From Prototheca cutis (Eukaryota; Chlorophyta; Trebouxiophyceae; Chlorellales; Chlorellaceae): a DNA stretch of 64,000 bases. The stretch's first letter is position 1. Each line of letters starts with the position of its first letter. Location of the stretch: positions 953,156 to 1,017,155 of the forward strand of contig BCIH01000006.1 of the NCBI GenBank assembly GCA_002897115.2, written 5' to 3'. Under the pieces are notes generated by a model. That model made no database searches. It was not told the origin of the DNA and saw nothing but the letters and a program-made list of their open reading frames with translations. Both the position numbers and the translations under genes were made by a program. Positions 47,342 through 62,779 of the stretch are shown one piece after another.

Positions 47342-50215
47342 ATGGAGCTCACAGGCAACGCACGGGCTTGGGTGATGAAGGCTGCCAATTGTCAGGGTGA
47401 CGAGGTGCGCGCCAAGGAGAGCCAGTTGGGGTGGGGGGGAGATTGGTGTGAGTTCGCTGTGTGGGAAGCCTGTCCTGCTCTGATGCCTTTTTGCATTGTG
47501 AAAAAACCATGCTGGAATGCTTGCACCATGGCAAGCGGGGTCCTCATGATCTCCAACGTTTGCGCTGGCCATCCACAGGTGCGGCCGCTCTGCCTGACCT
47601 ACCTCGGCTTTGGCATGGTAAGTGTGGCTGTCGGGCTTAGACACATGGTGGAGCGGCAGGATCCATAGTGCTGGCCTTGAACACGGCCAAGCCATTCCAG
47701 TGCATATCCCTCTCCCCCAATTAGGTTCTGGCGAGTTACTTTCTGTTGGTGCCACTGAGGGACGACGCGGGCGTGACCCTGGGCACGGCCATCCTCCCGG
47801 TCCTGTTTGTTGCCTCCCTGGCTTTGACCCTGGTGGCAGCGCCGTCTGCCTCAGCCCTCTTCCACCGGCACGCCGACAAGGGCCGAGCGCTGCACCTGCT
47901 CTACCGCATCATGGCTGCAGTGACTGTTGGTGAGGTGGGGCCGGCGACGATGAACAAGGGAAAGAGAGATACTGCTGGTGCCATGGAAGATTGGGATGTT
48001 CGGCTGGCTGTTCCTTGCGGCGTTTGGTAAAGGAACCAACGCACCCCGAGCAACGCTCAGTGCTGTCCTGGGCGAGCTAGCTTGCCCATGTCGACTGTTT
48101 CAAAACCGGTGGTGCCTGAATCCCAAACACACAGGCTTTTTTGTGGCGTACCTGCTGGCAGGCTCTCCGGCTCCTGGCCCACCGGGGACAAAGGTGGGGT
48201 TGGTTTGAATCTATCGAGGTCGTTGCCAGATCTGAGCGCTGTTGGCCGATCTCGCCGTTTTTGGGGTGAGGCTGCTTGCGTTTGATGCTACTTCTTGGCA
48301 GCAGATGGATGGTCTGGGGTTTGATACCGGTACAGTTTGCATTAGAAAGGTGGCCCAGAGCGTTTTGAAACGTCTGGGAGCTCTTGGACTATGACGATCC
48401 CCTCCCCCCAAACGGGCCTGCAGGGCCTGGCATTGACGGTCCCGCAGCGCGCGGTGCGCTGCTCTTTCTACCTCTGGGTCTCGCTGATGAATCTGCTGGC
48501 CGTGGCGTCCTTTTGGACCCGGACGAGCGACGTCTTTGCCCCAGAGGCCAGCACCCGGCTGTTTGGCATCGTGGGTGCCGGCGCCACCACAGGTGTGTGC
48601 TTGCGGGGTTGTTTTTCCAAGCTTGCTTGCAGCCTGGGCAACCGGAATGGCACTCATCCTGCTGTCCTGCACATAGTGCTTACATATTCTGTAAACCTCC
48701 TCATCACATGTGCCATGCAGGCCAGCTGGTGGCCTCGCTGACTGCAGCCATGGTCACCCGGCTGCCGGTGTTTGTGGTGGGCGGGGTTTCCATGGTGCCG
48801 ATGCTGCTGGCAGTGCTGTGCCTGGAAATCGCAGGCCAAGCATCCTCGCGGATCGGTCTCACCCCCGCAGCAGAGGGTCCGCTAGGGTTTGGAGTGTCTG
48901 TGTGTAGAGGTGTTTTTTTTTTGTTTTTGTTTTTTTTTTTTTGGGGGGGGGGGGGGGGTAGGGAATGGATGCAGGGTTGTTCAGGAGGAAAGACATGTCA
49001 CGAATGGACAGGCAGCCATTGCATGTCTTGCATGAAACATGCACAGATCATGCCACAAAAGGCTGCCTCGTTTGCACTGAATACCGATCTCAATTCTGCA
49101 CCCATGATGACAGAGTTGGCCAAACGGTCACAGCCAATGGAGCAGCAACGGGCCACGCAACCAGAGGTCGGCAGCAGCACACCTGCAGATGACGCAATGT
49201 CCCCTCTCCAGAGCCTGAAGATGGGGGCACACATGATCATGTGAGGGGGATGGGGTCGGGTGCATTGTCAAGTGTGCGGGTGCATGCCCATGTCGCCATT
49301 ATATTAGGACAACAGCTAGGTCGACAACCCCTGGCCCCCCCTCCCCCCCAAAAAACACACACACACAATACAGGTCGTCACCCTACTTGCAGAAGATTTG
49401 CGTCTTCGTGGTCGTGAACTATTTCGTCAGCAGCTTTTTCTATTTTGAGCGAACACTCATCTTCTCTCAAGTCCCCGACGCCGGTGAGTGAGCATTGGAT
49501 TGCTTCGATTGCTTGCGAGATGAACACACAAGATGCATGCACGCACGAACAGTGCACACCCTCCATCGCCCTGGCAACAGCTGCTCGGACAACGTGGTTT
49601 GCCATGATCAACTCGGCGTCTGCAGCGGTGATCCTGTGCCTGCAGCTGAGCGTGACGGGTCGTGCGCTTCAGGCGCTGGGCGTGAGGGCCGCGCTGTGCG
49701 TGACCCCGGCAGTAGCCACGCTGTGCATGCTGGGCCTGGCGGCGCTGGCCGCGCCCGAGACCATCGCTGCGGCCGAGGTGACACGCAAGGTGCTCACGTA
49801 TGCGCTTGCCCGGCCCGCACGCGAGGTGCTGTTCACAGTGCTGCCCCGGGATCAAAAGTATGGCGCCAAGGTGTTTCTCGACACGGTAGTTCAGCGGGTG
49901 GGCGACGTCAGTGCCGCCGCGGTGTTTGCCACACTGGTGCCGGGGTTGGGGCTGGGGCCGCGGGCCCTGCCCCTGGCCGCCGCGCCGGTTTGCCTGGCGT
50001 GGGGCGCTGCGGCCTTAAGCCTGGGGACCCAGTTTTCTGCATCTGCCGCTGCGGCCGTGAGAGGTGCCAAGTCCAGCGGGGATGCCGCAGAACACGGGAG
50101 CTGCTTCGCTGGGGTCTGGGCCACGGATGAAGCGGAAGAAGAGGGTGATGCTGCTGCAGGAGAACCACGTGGACGTTCAGACCACGAGCAACTCCCGCTC
50201 CTACCGATATCTTAG
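47342..50215 (+). CDS. ATP/ADP translocase (NTT)-related carrier, MFS-like
   Basis: Multispanning membrane carrier resembling the NTT-type ATP:ADP antiporter family of plastids and intracellular bacteria and its MFS-like relatives. Exons include VRPLCLTYLGFGM (near 47580), LASYFLLVPLRDDAGVTLG (47725 onward), ALTVPQRAVRCSFYLWVSLMN (48420 onward, with FWTRTSDVFAP), GQLVASLTAAMVTRLP (near 48720), KICVFVVVNYFVSSFFYFER (near 49390) and the long last exon. That exon contains YALARPAREVLFTVLP and KYGAKVFLDTVVQRVGD, the most diagnostic segment of the family. The cytosolic C-terminus is acidic. There is no obvious transit peptide. The proposed start (MELTGNARAWVMKAA) is uncertain and an upstream exon is possible. 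Substrate is not predictable: many NTT relatives do not exchange ATP for ADP. One intron has a T-run/G16 tract. Confidence 0.7.
48913..48958. repeat. T-run followed by G16 in the carrier gene intron
   Basis: T-rich run with two interspersed G followed by 16 G. Same composite form as the tracts in the RPB3 and CID7 introns. Confidence 0.95.
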
Positions 50216-50583
50216 GAACGGCTCCAAGTAGTGGTGATGACAATAATGCCAGCCAATAGCGTCGAGAGGACCCACCAAGCATTCTGTTGAATGTGGCGAG
50301 GTCCAACGGCCAAGAGCGCTGCTGTCGCCCTCGCAATGCGAAAATCCAGAAATCTGTAGAACCCCTAGGGTTCTCGTTTTCTATTACCAGATTTCGTTGT
50401 AAAACCCTCAGCATTAAAAGCTTCAGCACGAGTCTCACGTTTCAGGCTCCAGTGCGGCGTGAGGAAAAGCAATAGCATTTAAATCTTCAAGGCAAGGGGC
50501 AGCACGCCCTTATGCATCTGTCAGTTGCATTATCTGTCCACGAGGAGATCAATCGTCACGACGGTAATGGCAGCAGCGTCTTC
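50216..50583. other. Intergenic region between convergent genes
   Basis: 3' flanks of the carrier (plus) and ADCS (minus). No gene seen. Confidence 0.5.
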
Positions 50584-54242
<3,659 letters not shown>

Positions 54243-55070
54243 CGATCAGAAAAAGCGTGTTCGCGGCAAGCGCGCCAAATGCAAGGTAATAACAATGCCA
54301 GCGAGCATTTCTTCATGAATAGGCTGTGTCATGGACCAGATGGGCAGGTAGTTTAGCAGATGGCATCATGCGTGACCGGAGAACGCCGGAACCGCTACCT
54401 GCTAATTGCCCGCGTCACCCGTCCTGCATCCCGGCTCCACAACCATAGACTCTGCTCGAAATGTACAGCAGGGGAGGGCACGCTCCCAACGATATCCCAC
54501 CACTCCTTTTTTTTATCGACTGTCAAAAAGACTGGCTGAACATGGCATTGGTTCACAATGGCTGAAAAGCTCGCTCGCTCCTGACACACGTGATGACAGA
54601 GGCATCAGTGGATCTGCAGCTGGTGGGCGTCCATGGTTGTAAGGGAGGCCAGACGCGTCGGGCACATTTGGAACCGCCATACAAGGTCCCTGTCTTCCAT
54701 CACAACAGAAATGAAGACGCATTTGCATGTGTACAGTTGGTGACGGTGCCGCAGCCACCCCGTGATGAAGACAACTTGGCCTGAGAAAAATCAGCCACTA
54801 AGAAGGCTGCTAGCTGGCCTGCCACCCTTGCATGCAGGAGACAAGCAGCGGTGGGCTTGAAGAAGGTCGAGGGGGTGGAAGGAAGGATTGCGACGGCACT
54901 CGTGGAGCATGCATGGCAGGAGTGGCTGGTTACTTATCTCTGAAGGAAGGAATTGATCTGTGCAGGTCCATCATCGACAGCCAAGAAGACTGCTTCATTG
55001 GAATGCAATCATGATCATGTACGACAACTTCACTCGGATGGAATGAATAATGAGGACAACATTGCCACGC
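54243..55070. other. Intergenic region
   Basis: Lies between ADCS and the coiled-coil gene, both on the minus strand. Short ORFs only, none recognisable. It should hold the ADCS promoter and the 3' flank of the coiled-coil gene. Confidence 0.5.
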
Positions 55071-57026
55071 TCAGGGCACGTTCTCCTGCTGCTTCTGAGC
55101 CTCCTCACGCTCGTACTCTTCGGGCGACTCTGTCACGGGCAGGTCCACGTGCCCGGCATGGGTGCCGTGAGGCAGATGGGGCAGACTCTCTCGTGGTGGG
55201 GACCCCATCTCTGCGTGCCTGACCCTGTGAGCCCCGACGTGGTGCGATTCCTCGTGGATGGCAACGCCGTGCTCGGCGGCATGCTTGGCGGCCTGCCCTA
55301 CTTTCTTCTGGGTATGGATGTGCTCGCCGGCCTGGCCCTTGGCAGCGTCGCCGGCTTCTTTAGCTTTGGCCCAGTGCTCCTTTGCTTCTTCCTTCAGCGC
55401 CTCGGCACGACCCTGGAACTCTGCCGCGCCGACGGCCTTGTCGTGGGCGGTGCGGTCCGCTTCCTCTTTCAGTTGCTCCAGGCGCGCCAAGTCGTCCTCG
55501 AGCTTTGCCGCGTGCTCCCGGGCCTGGGCTGCCGCACGGCGCAGGTCCTGCACCCTTTGCACCAGGTCCCTGTCGGGCCCCTCGGGGATGACGACGTGCG
55601 TGGCCTCCTCGCGCTTGGCCGCGGCAACGGTCCCCTGCTGGTCCGCATGTTTGCGCAGGCGCTCCGCCTCACGCGTCAGCTCGCCTGCCTCGCCCTGCGC
55701 GATGTCGCGCTCGGAGATCAGGCTCTCCCGCTGGCGCTCACGCTCCGCCTGCTTCTGCGTCGCGCGTTCCATAGACTCTTCAGCGCCCAGCGCCCGCTCG
55801 CCCAGGTGCTCAGCAGTCTCCCCTTTTTTCATGGCCACCCGCTCCGCCTCATCGGCTTCAGCCACTAGAGCCGAAGCCTTGGCCTCGAGNTCCTTGGCCG
55901 CGTCCCGCGCCGCCCAGTACACCTTGGCAACACCGTCGGCCTCACGAACCTTTTCAGCTGCGGCGCGCAGCGCGTCGTCGGCCGCGGCACGTTTCTGTGC
56001 CGCCGTCGCCGCCGCCTCGCTCTGCTCCCCGGCCACCACGCCGGTTTGAGATCGAAGTTTCTCGGCCTCCTCGCCCGCCTTGGCCTCCTNGCGGAGGGGC
56101 TCGCCGCCACGCAGGTGCCGGATACGGGTGTCCAGCTCCTCCACGTGCTTGCGCTCTGCGGCAGCGCGCCTGTCGAGCTCGTCGGCCTGCGCCCTCAGCT
56201 GGTCGGCGGGCTTGGATGCGGCGCGCACCTCCTCCAGAATAACTGCACGCTGCCGTTCGGCCTCCCTGACCGCGGTCCGAGCAGCGTCGAGCTGGCGCTC
56301 CAGCTCAGCAGCCTGCTGCTCCTTGCCCTCGGCCTCCGACTCGGCATGGGCGATGCGCGTCCCGGTTTCCTCCATCTTCTGCTTCGCCTCCGCCCTGCAG
56401 AGTTGGGTTGGTGGCGTCGGAGGGCATCGTGACAATACTGGGTGTGCTCCATAGCAACAGCAGACATGAACCACCGAATAAACAAATTCACTACGAAATG
56501 AATTCATCAAACTCCATTGCACCTGAGTCTGGCGGCCTCCTCGGCTTTGGCGGTGGCGGTGTCGATCTTGGAGGCCAGGACCTCGGCCTGCTTGGAGGCC
56601 TCCCTCGCGCGCTCCGTCTCCGCTTCCGCCTGGCGCCAAAGCTCCTTGGTCTCCTGGTCGGTTTGAGGAGGATAGAGTGCGCCTGATACATCCAATGCAG
56701 CGCATTTGGATGCTGAAATGGGACCGGAATTGGCCCCACGGAGGCCATCGACCTCAGTCGACGTCCCGGAAGTGGTCGGCCATAGGGTCCCGGATTACGC
56801 CCCTCCGACACCGCGAAACCCGTCACACCTGGCTCGCTGCCTCCTGCGTGTGAGTCTCCTCCGCGCCCACTCGCTTTTCTACAACCGCTTGAGGCGTGCT
56901 GGGGGCATCCCCGCCGAACAAGGTGTTCTTGATGGCGCCAAACACGCCGGTGGACTTCTCGCCCTCAGGGCGCTCTTGGACGTCCTGTGCCGACATGTCT
57001 GCTGGCTGCTTGAAAGACGATCGCAC
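55071..57026 (-). CDS. Long coiled-coil protein of unknown function
   Basis: Three exons: about 56830-57026 (MSAQDVQERPEGEKSTG to THTQEAASQ), about 56520-56690 (SGALYPPQTDQETKELW to KAEEAARL) and about 55071-56398. After the short N-terminal part, which includes FGAIKNTLFGGDAP, nearly the whole chain is charged, Ala/Glu/Lys/Arg-rich and heptad-like (KQKMEETGTRIAHAESEAEG, RAAAQAREHAAKLEDDLARL). The last 80 residues turn His-rich (AAEHGVAIHEESHHVGAHRV) and end in an acidic tail, EEAQKQQENVP-stop. No motor, LEA repeat or other family domain is certain. The composition resembles LEA-type or plastid/ciliary scaffold proteins equally. The start is 57026 or the in-frame ATG at 56996. Two single N bases lie in the coding sequence. 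Confidence 0.72.
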
Positions 57027-57857
57027 AGAATTGAGAAAATATATGGGGCTATTAATCGCAAGAATGCCTTCGAATCAAGATTTAATCCGTTGATCGCCAC
57101 TATATGCCCGACGCTGACGAGAGAGGTGACAGGCAGGTAGTTGCCATCTTCGACACAGCTGCGAGCTGCTGCGGAATTGCCACTCACGTCCGGCGGGCCT
57201 CGATCGCCAGCTTGGGGTAAATGCACCGTTCTCACAGATCTTGCAGGTTAGACTCATGTATTTACTTGGAAGGAACATGCATATCTGGCGTATTGTGTAC
57301 TGTATAGAACCGGGAGCCTGATCTTTTCAGTTCAAGTGACCAGCAGCCAGCATGGTTGCTGGCGAGATTGACGGTCTTGTTCAGGCACCCCCGCAATATG
57401 TGTTTATCAAAACTGAGAAATTATGATCTTCTTTAATTCCAACATCTTGAGCCCATGCGTCGATCCCAACATGGAAGGGTCCCCGGGTGGGGTATGACTC
57501 CGGATGCGACGAATTCACGAGGGGCCCGTCTGGTAGCAGCATCGCAATTGGTATCATCGACTCAACGTAGATCCCCGTATTGCAGTTCGCGTGTACTGAC
57601 GTGGCCATTGGATGCATCGGATTGAAATTCCCGTGCTCTGACCGAAAGGAAACCACCTGCTCTGCAGCGCGCTGGGCCCCAGCAGGCTGCGTTCGCGCCA
57701 AACAAGCAGCTTCCCGACAACTGCCACCTTTCTGTTCGTCAAGCAAACAAAACTCCGAAAGTCAGTACAAGGGCTACGCAGAACTCGTTTTCCTCAACCC
57801 ACACTGTCCAGCATCCAAATTGCCCACCAAAGTTTACAAGCGACAAGGAGTGCAACC
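57027..57857. other. Divergent promoter region
   Basis: Separates the coiled-coil gene (minus) from the small plus-strand gene. The sequence is less GC-rich than the exons, and no ORF in it is convincing. Confidence 0.5.
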
Positions 57858-58684
57858 ATGTCTGAGGGCCGGCCCGATCCGATTGTGAAGGCTGCGGAAT
57901 CTACCCAGCTTCCTCGCGAAATTCGCGCCAGGCTGGGCATGACGAAGGACCCAATACCTGAAGGCATGGTCCTCGACGCCAAGCCAAAGTGCGCAATCGG
58001 ACTGATGCGGTTTGTATGGGTCTGAGTTCCCTCCGGCACTTTTCGGTGCGTCGGCCCGCGGGTCCCCTGGGCGCCCCAGCTTCTGACCAAGTCGGGCATT
58101 CTACCACCATTCGCAGGCACCACTTCGACATCAAGCCCGAGCGCCGTGACGGGGACAAACCCCCGAACGATGAGGGGCCCTACACGGCTGAAGAGCGTGC
58201 TGATTACGAGAAGGCAAGATTCCCTGGTGTGGAAAGGAATGTGGGTTGCCTTTGGGGCATGCACGGTTGAGACCTGTGGACACTGTGCGTATTCACATCA
58301 TCCCAAGCCATGCGGAGATCAAGTCAGGGTCACTCCTGTGAATGTGTGCGCATGTGTGTACACTGTGTTTGATTCCTGCAATCTATTGTGCAGGAGATGC
58401 AGAAGATGCAGGCGGAGGCGTCAAAGAATGAGGCAAACAACTGGGGCGGCGGCCTTGTGTCGCCCAGCGCCGCCCAGATGCGTATGGAGTCGCGGAGGCG
58501 GTGAGAAAAAGAAAGGGGGATGGTGTGCCTGGGGCCCAGCACAGATTTTGCTGAATGGCGGGCACTGCGTGAGTGTCTCACACCTTTCTGGGCTCACCGT
58601 ATCCTGCACGCCCCTTGCATTGACGACAGGAACCAGGACTGGCAAGGCAGCAAGCACATGGACTCGGTGTACCGCTCCAAGTAG
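57858..58684 (+). CDS. Small conserved-looking hydrophilic protein, unknown function
   Basis: Four exons, 57858-57989, 58117-58213, 58394-58500 and 58630-58684, join in frame to about 130 residues: MSEGRPDPIVKAAEST, LGMTKDPIPEGMVLDAKPKH, FDIKPERRDGDKPPND, EMQKMQAEASKNEANNW and NQDWQGSKHMDSVYRSK-stop. It is hydrophilic, has no membrane helix or targeting sequence and ends in a basic tail. I do not recognise the family. The second intron could start with a GC donor (GAGAAG followed by gcaaga), or with a GT donor 18 bases downstream that also keeps frame and would add ARFPGV-type residues. Confidence 0.6.
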
Positions 58685-58890
58685 TGGGCGATTTCCTTTG
58701 ATTATGGAGGGCAGTCCCAGTCCACCCCCATGTCCTGGTGTTGTTTTTGTGCGGTGAACAGGACCTGCAGGAACTGCTCTGCACAGCAGATATATATAAT
58801 TCTTTCATTTTGTGAAGCAAGTCGACTGGAACACAGGTACAGGACATGTGCTCTCGCAATTTTGTTTACATGTGAAGTGTGAGCTCAGCT

Positions 58891-61811
58891 TTACTCTGCC
58901 ATGCCGTCAGTGGGCAGCTCTGCTTCCAGTGTGCCCTTGCCAGAGGGTTCACCCATGGGCCGGAGGATGACAGGCAAAAATGCGAGCACAGCAGCGTCTT
59001 GCTCGACCTGGTCTGCCCTCGGTCTGTTCACGACGTCGATATCNTCGTCCACCTCCGGCTCGCTCTCAACGGCGCCTGTGGACGCAGGGTTGCATGGGGG
59101 TGCTGCTCTCCATTTGTCGAATGATCCTGGAAGCAAAACCCTGGCAGGGCCACAACAGTCACCACCACCAGCAGCCTGCAACAGCAAACCCATTCTCAAG
59201 CGCCAAACCACTCCCCTGAATCGCACATCCACTAGGTACGATCGCGTTTCACTGCACACCCCACGGGAACAACACCAGCTTCTGGTCCTCCTCGCCCACC
59301 GTTGGTTGTGTCTGGCAGCACGACGTCGAATTCATCCTCGCGCTCGATGTACTCCTCGTTCTCCTCCAGCTCCCGGAAATCTGGGGCGAATGCCGTCCAA
59401 CGATCGCTGAAGATCTGGGCGGCAAGGGTGTCGGTTTAGGAGGGTGATTTCGGTTTGATGGCACAAAGAAGGATGGCGTGGCCCCTGGGATTAGCGTGTC
59501 TCCTGTGCAGCGGCAGTGCGCTTCTCTCGCCAAACCATAACAGCCGCGCCACAANAACGGCAAATCCGGGCACCCAGCCCAATCCCACCTTTGTCCAGAT
59601 GTAGACGTTGCCGCTGGCTCCTAGGGACAGCAGCTGCATGGGGTAGGTCTGGGGATGCCAGACCAACTGCACTGCCACCTGGCACTCCCGGGGGCCTGTG
59701 ACGGCGGGGCATGGCAGAAGAAGCCCAATGGCAATGGCGTTCAGGGCCTCATGGCATAACTGGCAAGCCCCTGGTCAGCAAGGTCATGTCAGCAGAAGAC
59801 ACAGCATATCACGTGGACGCCCCAGCAACCTAGACAGCCCCAGCACACTCACACTCCAGGATCCGGTCCGTATGGCCGTAATGGGCGTTCCAGCCGTAGA
59901 TCACATGCTCGCCCGTGCCGGCGACCGAAGCCAGGACATACTCCCCATCTGCATTGCGTTGCATTGTATGTCGGGGATCGCTGTGATGTCCTGGATTGAG
60001 GCCCAAAATCAACAAAGCCATCGATACTCAAGATGTACCTCCGGAGAAGAGCGCGGCGCTCCACATCCCTCGCTCCGCCTGCTGCTCGAACCGCCGCGAA
60101 GGCTTGAGCAGAGCATCCTGGTCGTCAAAATACAACGACCCCTTGGGCGACCTGGCCTGCTCATTTGACGGGGTTTATTGGGGGGTTGGAGGAGGCTGGG
60201 TATGTGATTGTTGCAATGTGTGTCCCTGACACCAGGGACAAGCCGCCTGGGAGGCCTTCGATACCAAAAAAGAGCCCTCCTCAGAAAAAGAGCAGAGCCA
60301 AGCATTGTACTCATTCCACGTGCCTACCCTGACTGTGAGGAGAGCCTTGAGCTGCTCGGCCGGCCGCGCCGGCAGTTCCGCAAGGGGGCACCGGTCGATC
60401 TGGATTGCAAACACCCGGATGGCCCTGTCCGAGGCCAGGACGAGCAGCCGCGTCCCAGCGGGGTCAAGAGACAGGCCGGTGACTTTGAGCGCCGCCGGAA
60501 TCTGTCATCATTCGTGGAAAGAGAGGGCCCCACTGCACTCATCAGCGCAAATGGATGACCATGTCCGGGTCCTGGCAGTTCGTCCAGCACACACACAGCA
60601 CATGCCCGGCAGCCAACCCAGCATCCTCCCAACACACCACAGCACGCAGTCCACACACCCGCACGGCATCAACGATGGCGAGATCTGAGGCACGTAGGGC
60701 GAGGAGGGCCCCTCGCGCGCTGGCAAACAGGAGGCTCCCAGTGGGTGAGCAGCATGCGGCCTGGCCCAACGTTGTGGATTCGGGCCTCTTTGCAGTGCTG
60801 GGATTCCCGCTTTCCTGCTCGGGGCTCTCCACCTTGACAGCCACTGCTCTGCAGTTTGGAAGCGGTGTGGCCTCGACTTCGGGGCCGGGCGTGGCCTGCG
60901 GGTGAGCTGGCGTCCCATGATCCACAGCGTCCNGGCCANGCGCCTGGTCCGCAACCCCGGCGGGCTGCCACCCAGGGAAGGGCAACGGGTGGCAGGCACC
61001 CACACTCAGGTCGACGACCGCGGCGGGGCCGGAGACAAACGTCGCAAGCAAAGTGTGCGGTGGAGTGGGGCAGTGCGCCAGCGTCTTGATGGCACCTGCC
61101 CCCAGGTCCCAGGTCCTCAGCGGCTCGCCGGCCACCACATCCCAGCACACGATCCGGCCGTTGCTGCCGCCGCTGAACAGCTGGGTGCCATCCAAGCTCC
61201 ACAGGACTGCCAGCACATCCCCGCTGCATGGAAGGAGGGGTTGATACGCTCATGATTGACAAGTTCTTCCACTGGCGCACGCCCAGAGATTGTGCTCCAT
61301 GACCGAAAAAAAGGCCATCTGCCCAGTAGGGCAGAGTGGCAGCGTTATGATGCAGGTCTAAAGTGTGCAACCCTAGCCAACATGCAGCGCACGCCCTGCC
61401 GCACAATCCCCTAGCGCATTCAAGGCCACGCCAGTGTCACGCCCACCTGTGGCCGCCACTCCAAGTCCTAATGAGTCCACGGGTCTGGTAGTCCCACACC
61501 AGAACGCTGCCCCCCACGCATCCCGTGGCCACCATGGTGCCCGCGGGGTTGAAAGCAACGCAGCGAGCGGGGCATCCTGGTGGGCACTCCAGCACCTCCT
61601 CACAGTGCTCCGGAAGCCCGACCAGCTCGGTCGCATCTGCAAGGCAAAATGGCCCCTCGAAGGCTCTGGTGAGCACTGATTGTTTAATACATCAAAATCA
61701 AATTTATAATGTCACCTTCCTCGGGGAGAACAGCTCCCAGCCATGCAGCCCAAGGCGCTCCAGAAAACAGAGGTCCTTGGCACACCCACCGACGAGGTCG
61801 GTTGTGATCAT
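58891..61811 (-). CDS. RBBP5: RBBP5/SWD1 WD40 subunit of COMPASS-type H3K4 methyltransferase
   Basis: Scaffold WD40 protein that activates SET1/MLL histone H3 lysine-4 methyltransferases in the nucleus. WD repeats run from MVATGCVGGSVLVWDYQTRG (near 61480) through VLWSLDGTQLFSGGSNGRIV, SDRAIRVFAIQIDRC, FSGDGEYVLAS with HVIYGWNAHYGH, and LVWHPQTYPMQLLSLG with NVYIWTK. Then come the diagnostic C-terminal pieces: IFSDRWTAFAPDFRELEENE with EEYIEREDEFD, which matches the human activation segment (WSAFAPDFKELDEN), and a terminal exon with EPEVD and VLAFLPVILRP. Upstream of the first WD repeat, a minus exon from ATG 61811 (MITTDLVGGCAKDL to LFSPRK) splices in, but this start is the least certain part. 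Several introns are short. The central exon near 60560-61226 is long and contains an insertion of low-complexity sequence. Confidence 0.9.
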
Positions 61812-62216
61812 GATGGGCTTCTACAAAGTCATCCCTCCATGTGTCCTGCAAGCTTTACAAACTCGCGACTTTAAAAATGTGCATCTCAAGCGCCAGAGAT
61901 GGGGAATGGACGCGTACATCTGCATGAGCTCAGTGCTGTCCGGGAGGGATTTTCGAAGTGGGGCACCTCCCTGGCATCCGCCTGCCAGGCATTTGCGGAC
62001 CGTGGCCACTTCGGTGATGACAAAGCAGCAGGGGCGCACCCCCCCTCAACCCCCACCGTTCCACCGACGTGTGCGGCGTGCTGACATAATAGTTGTGGTA
62101 TAGTTTGATTGGCTCGCCGCCCCGGTCATCAGGAGGGAAGCAGCATCAAACCCGGCAGTGGTCTGGGAGTTGGCCCGTCGAGCAAGCAACCCCTCCGTGC
62201 TGCACGCTTGGGCGCA
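61812..62216. other. Divergent intergenic region
   Basis: Separates RBBP5 (minus) from NDUFS5 (plus). Likely a bidirectional promoter; no gene seen. Confidence 0.5.
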
Positions 62217-62684
62217 ATGGCGAGCGGCTTTGGCATCCATGGAGGTCCCAACAGGTGGGATTATGGCAGCGCATGACGCCGTACGCCGTGTTCAGAACGA
62301 CTTGGGGCGTCGTCCTCCGAGCACCCGTGAGTGGGGTGGACCCCTTGGCCTGAGGCCAACAATCCACCCTTGCCCGCACCGTGCGCAGGTGCTATCCGAT
62401 CTACATGGACTTTTCCGAGTGCATGAGCAAGGCGGACGATCCCAAGAAGTGCAGCGACTACAGGGAGGACTACTTGGAATGCCTACACCACCGCAAGGAG
62501 GTGCGTCCATGGGTGGATGGGCCCATTCAGCCATGACTCACTGTTTCCCTCTCATCTCTTGCACCGACTCGGGCATCCTTGCCACCCACTGCTGCAGTTC
62601 ATCAAGCTCAACACCTTGTTCAAGACTATGGCCAAGCAGGCGAATGGTGAGGATGCCCCTGCTGGCCACGGGGGAGGGCACTAA
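62217..62684 (+). CDS. NDUFS5: Mitochondrial complex I subunit NDUFS5
   Basis: Accessory subunit on the intermembrane-space side of NADH:ubiquinone oxidoreductase, imported by the disulfide-relay pathway. Three exons, 62217-62254, 62389-62500 and 62598-62684, join in frame to 78 residues. The start MASGFGIHGGPNRCYPIYMD parallels the plant protein (MASGWGITGNKGRC). The twin-Cys framework is visible: the CYPIYMDFSEC pair and the CSDYREDYLEC pair, each Cys-x9-Cys, followed by LHHRKE. The C-terminal exon is FIKLNTLFKTMAKQ and a Gly/His tail (AGHGGGH-stop), like the His-rich end of plant NDUFS5. It has no cleavable presequence, as expected for this import route. Confidence 0.93.
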
Positions 62685-62779
62685 CCCCCCCCCGGATGGA
62701 GCCATGCAGAGCGGGGCATGCCCAGGTCGCAAGCCCCCTGTGTGCAAGCAATGTAACGTGGTAGAATCCATCAATTCAT

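Noticed and set aside
57381..57746. 121-codon minus-strand ORF in the divergent promoter
   Set aside because: No recognisable motifs, no splice context, and it lies between two genes transcribed away from each other.
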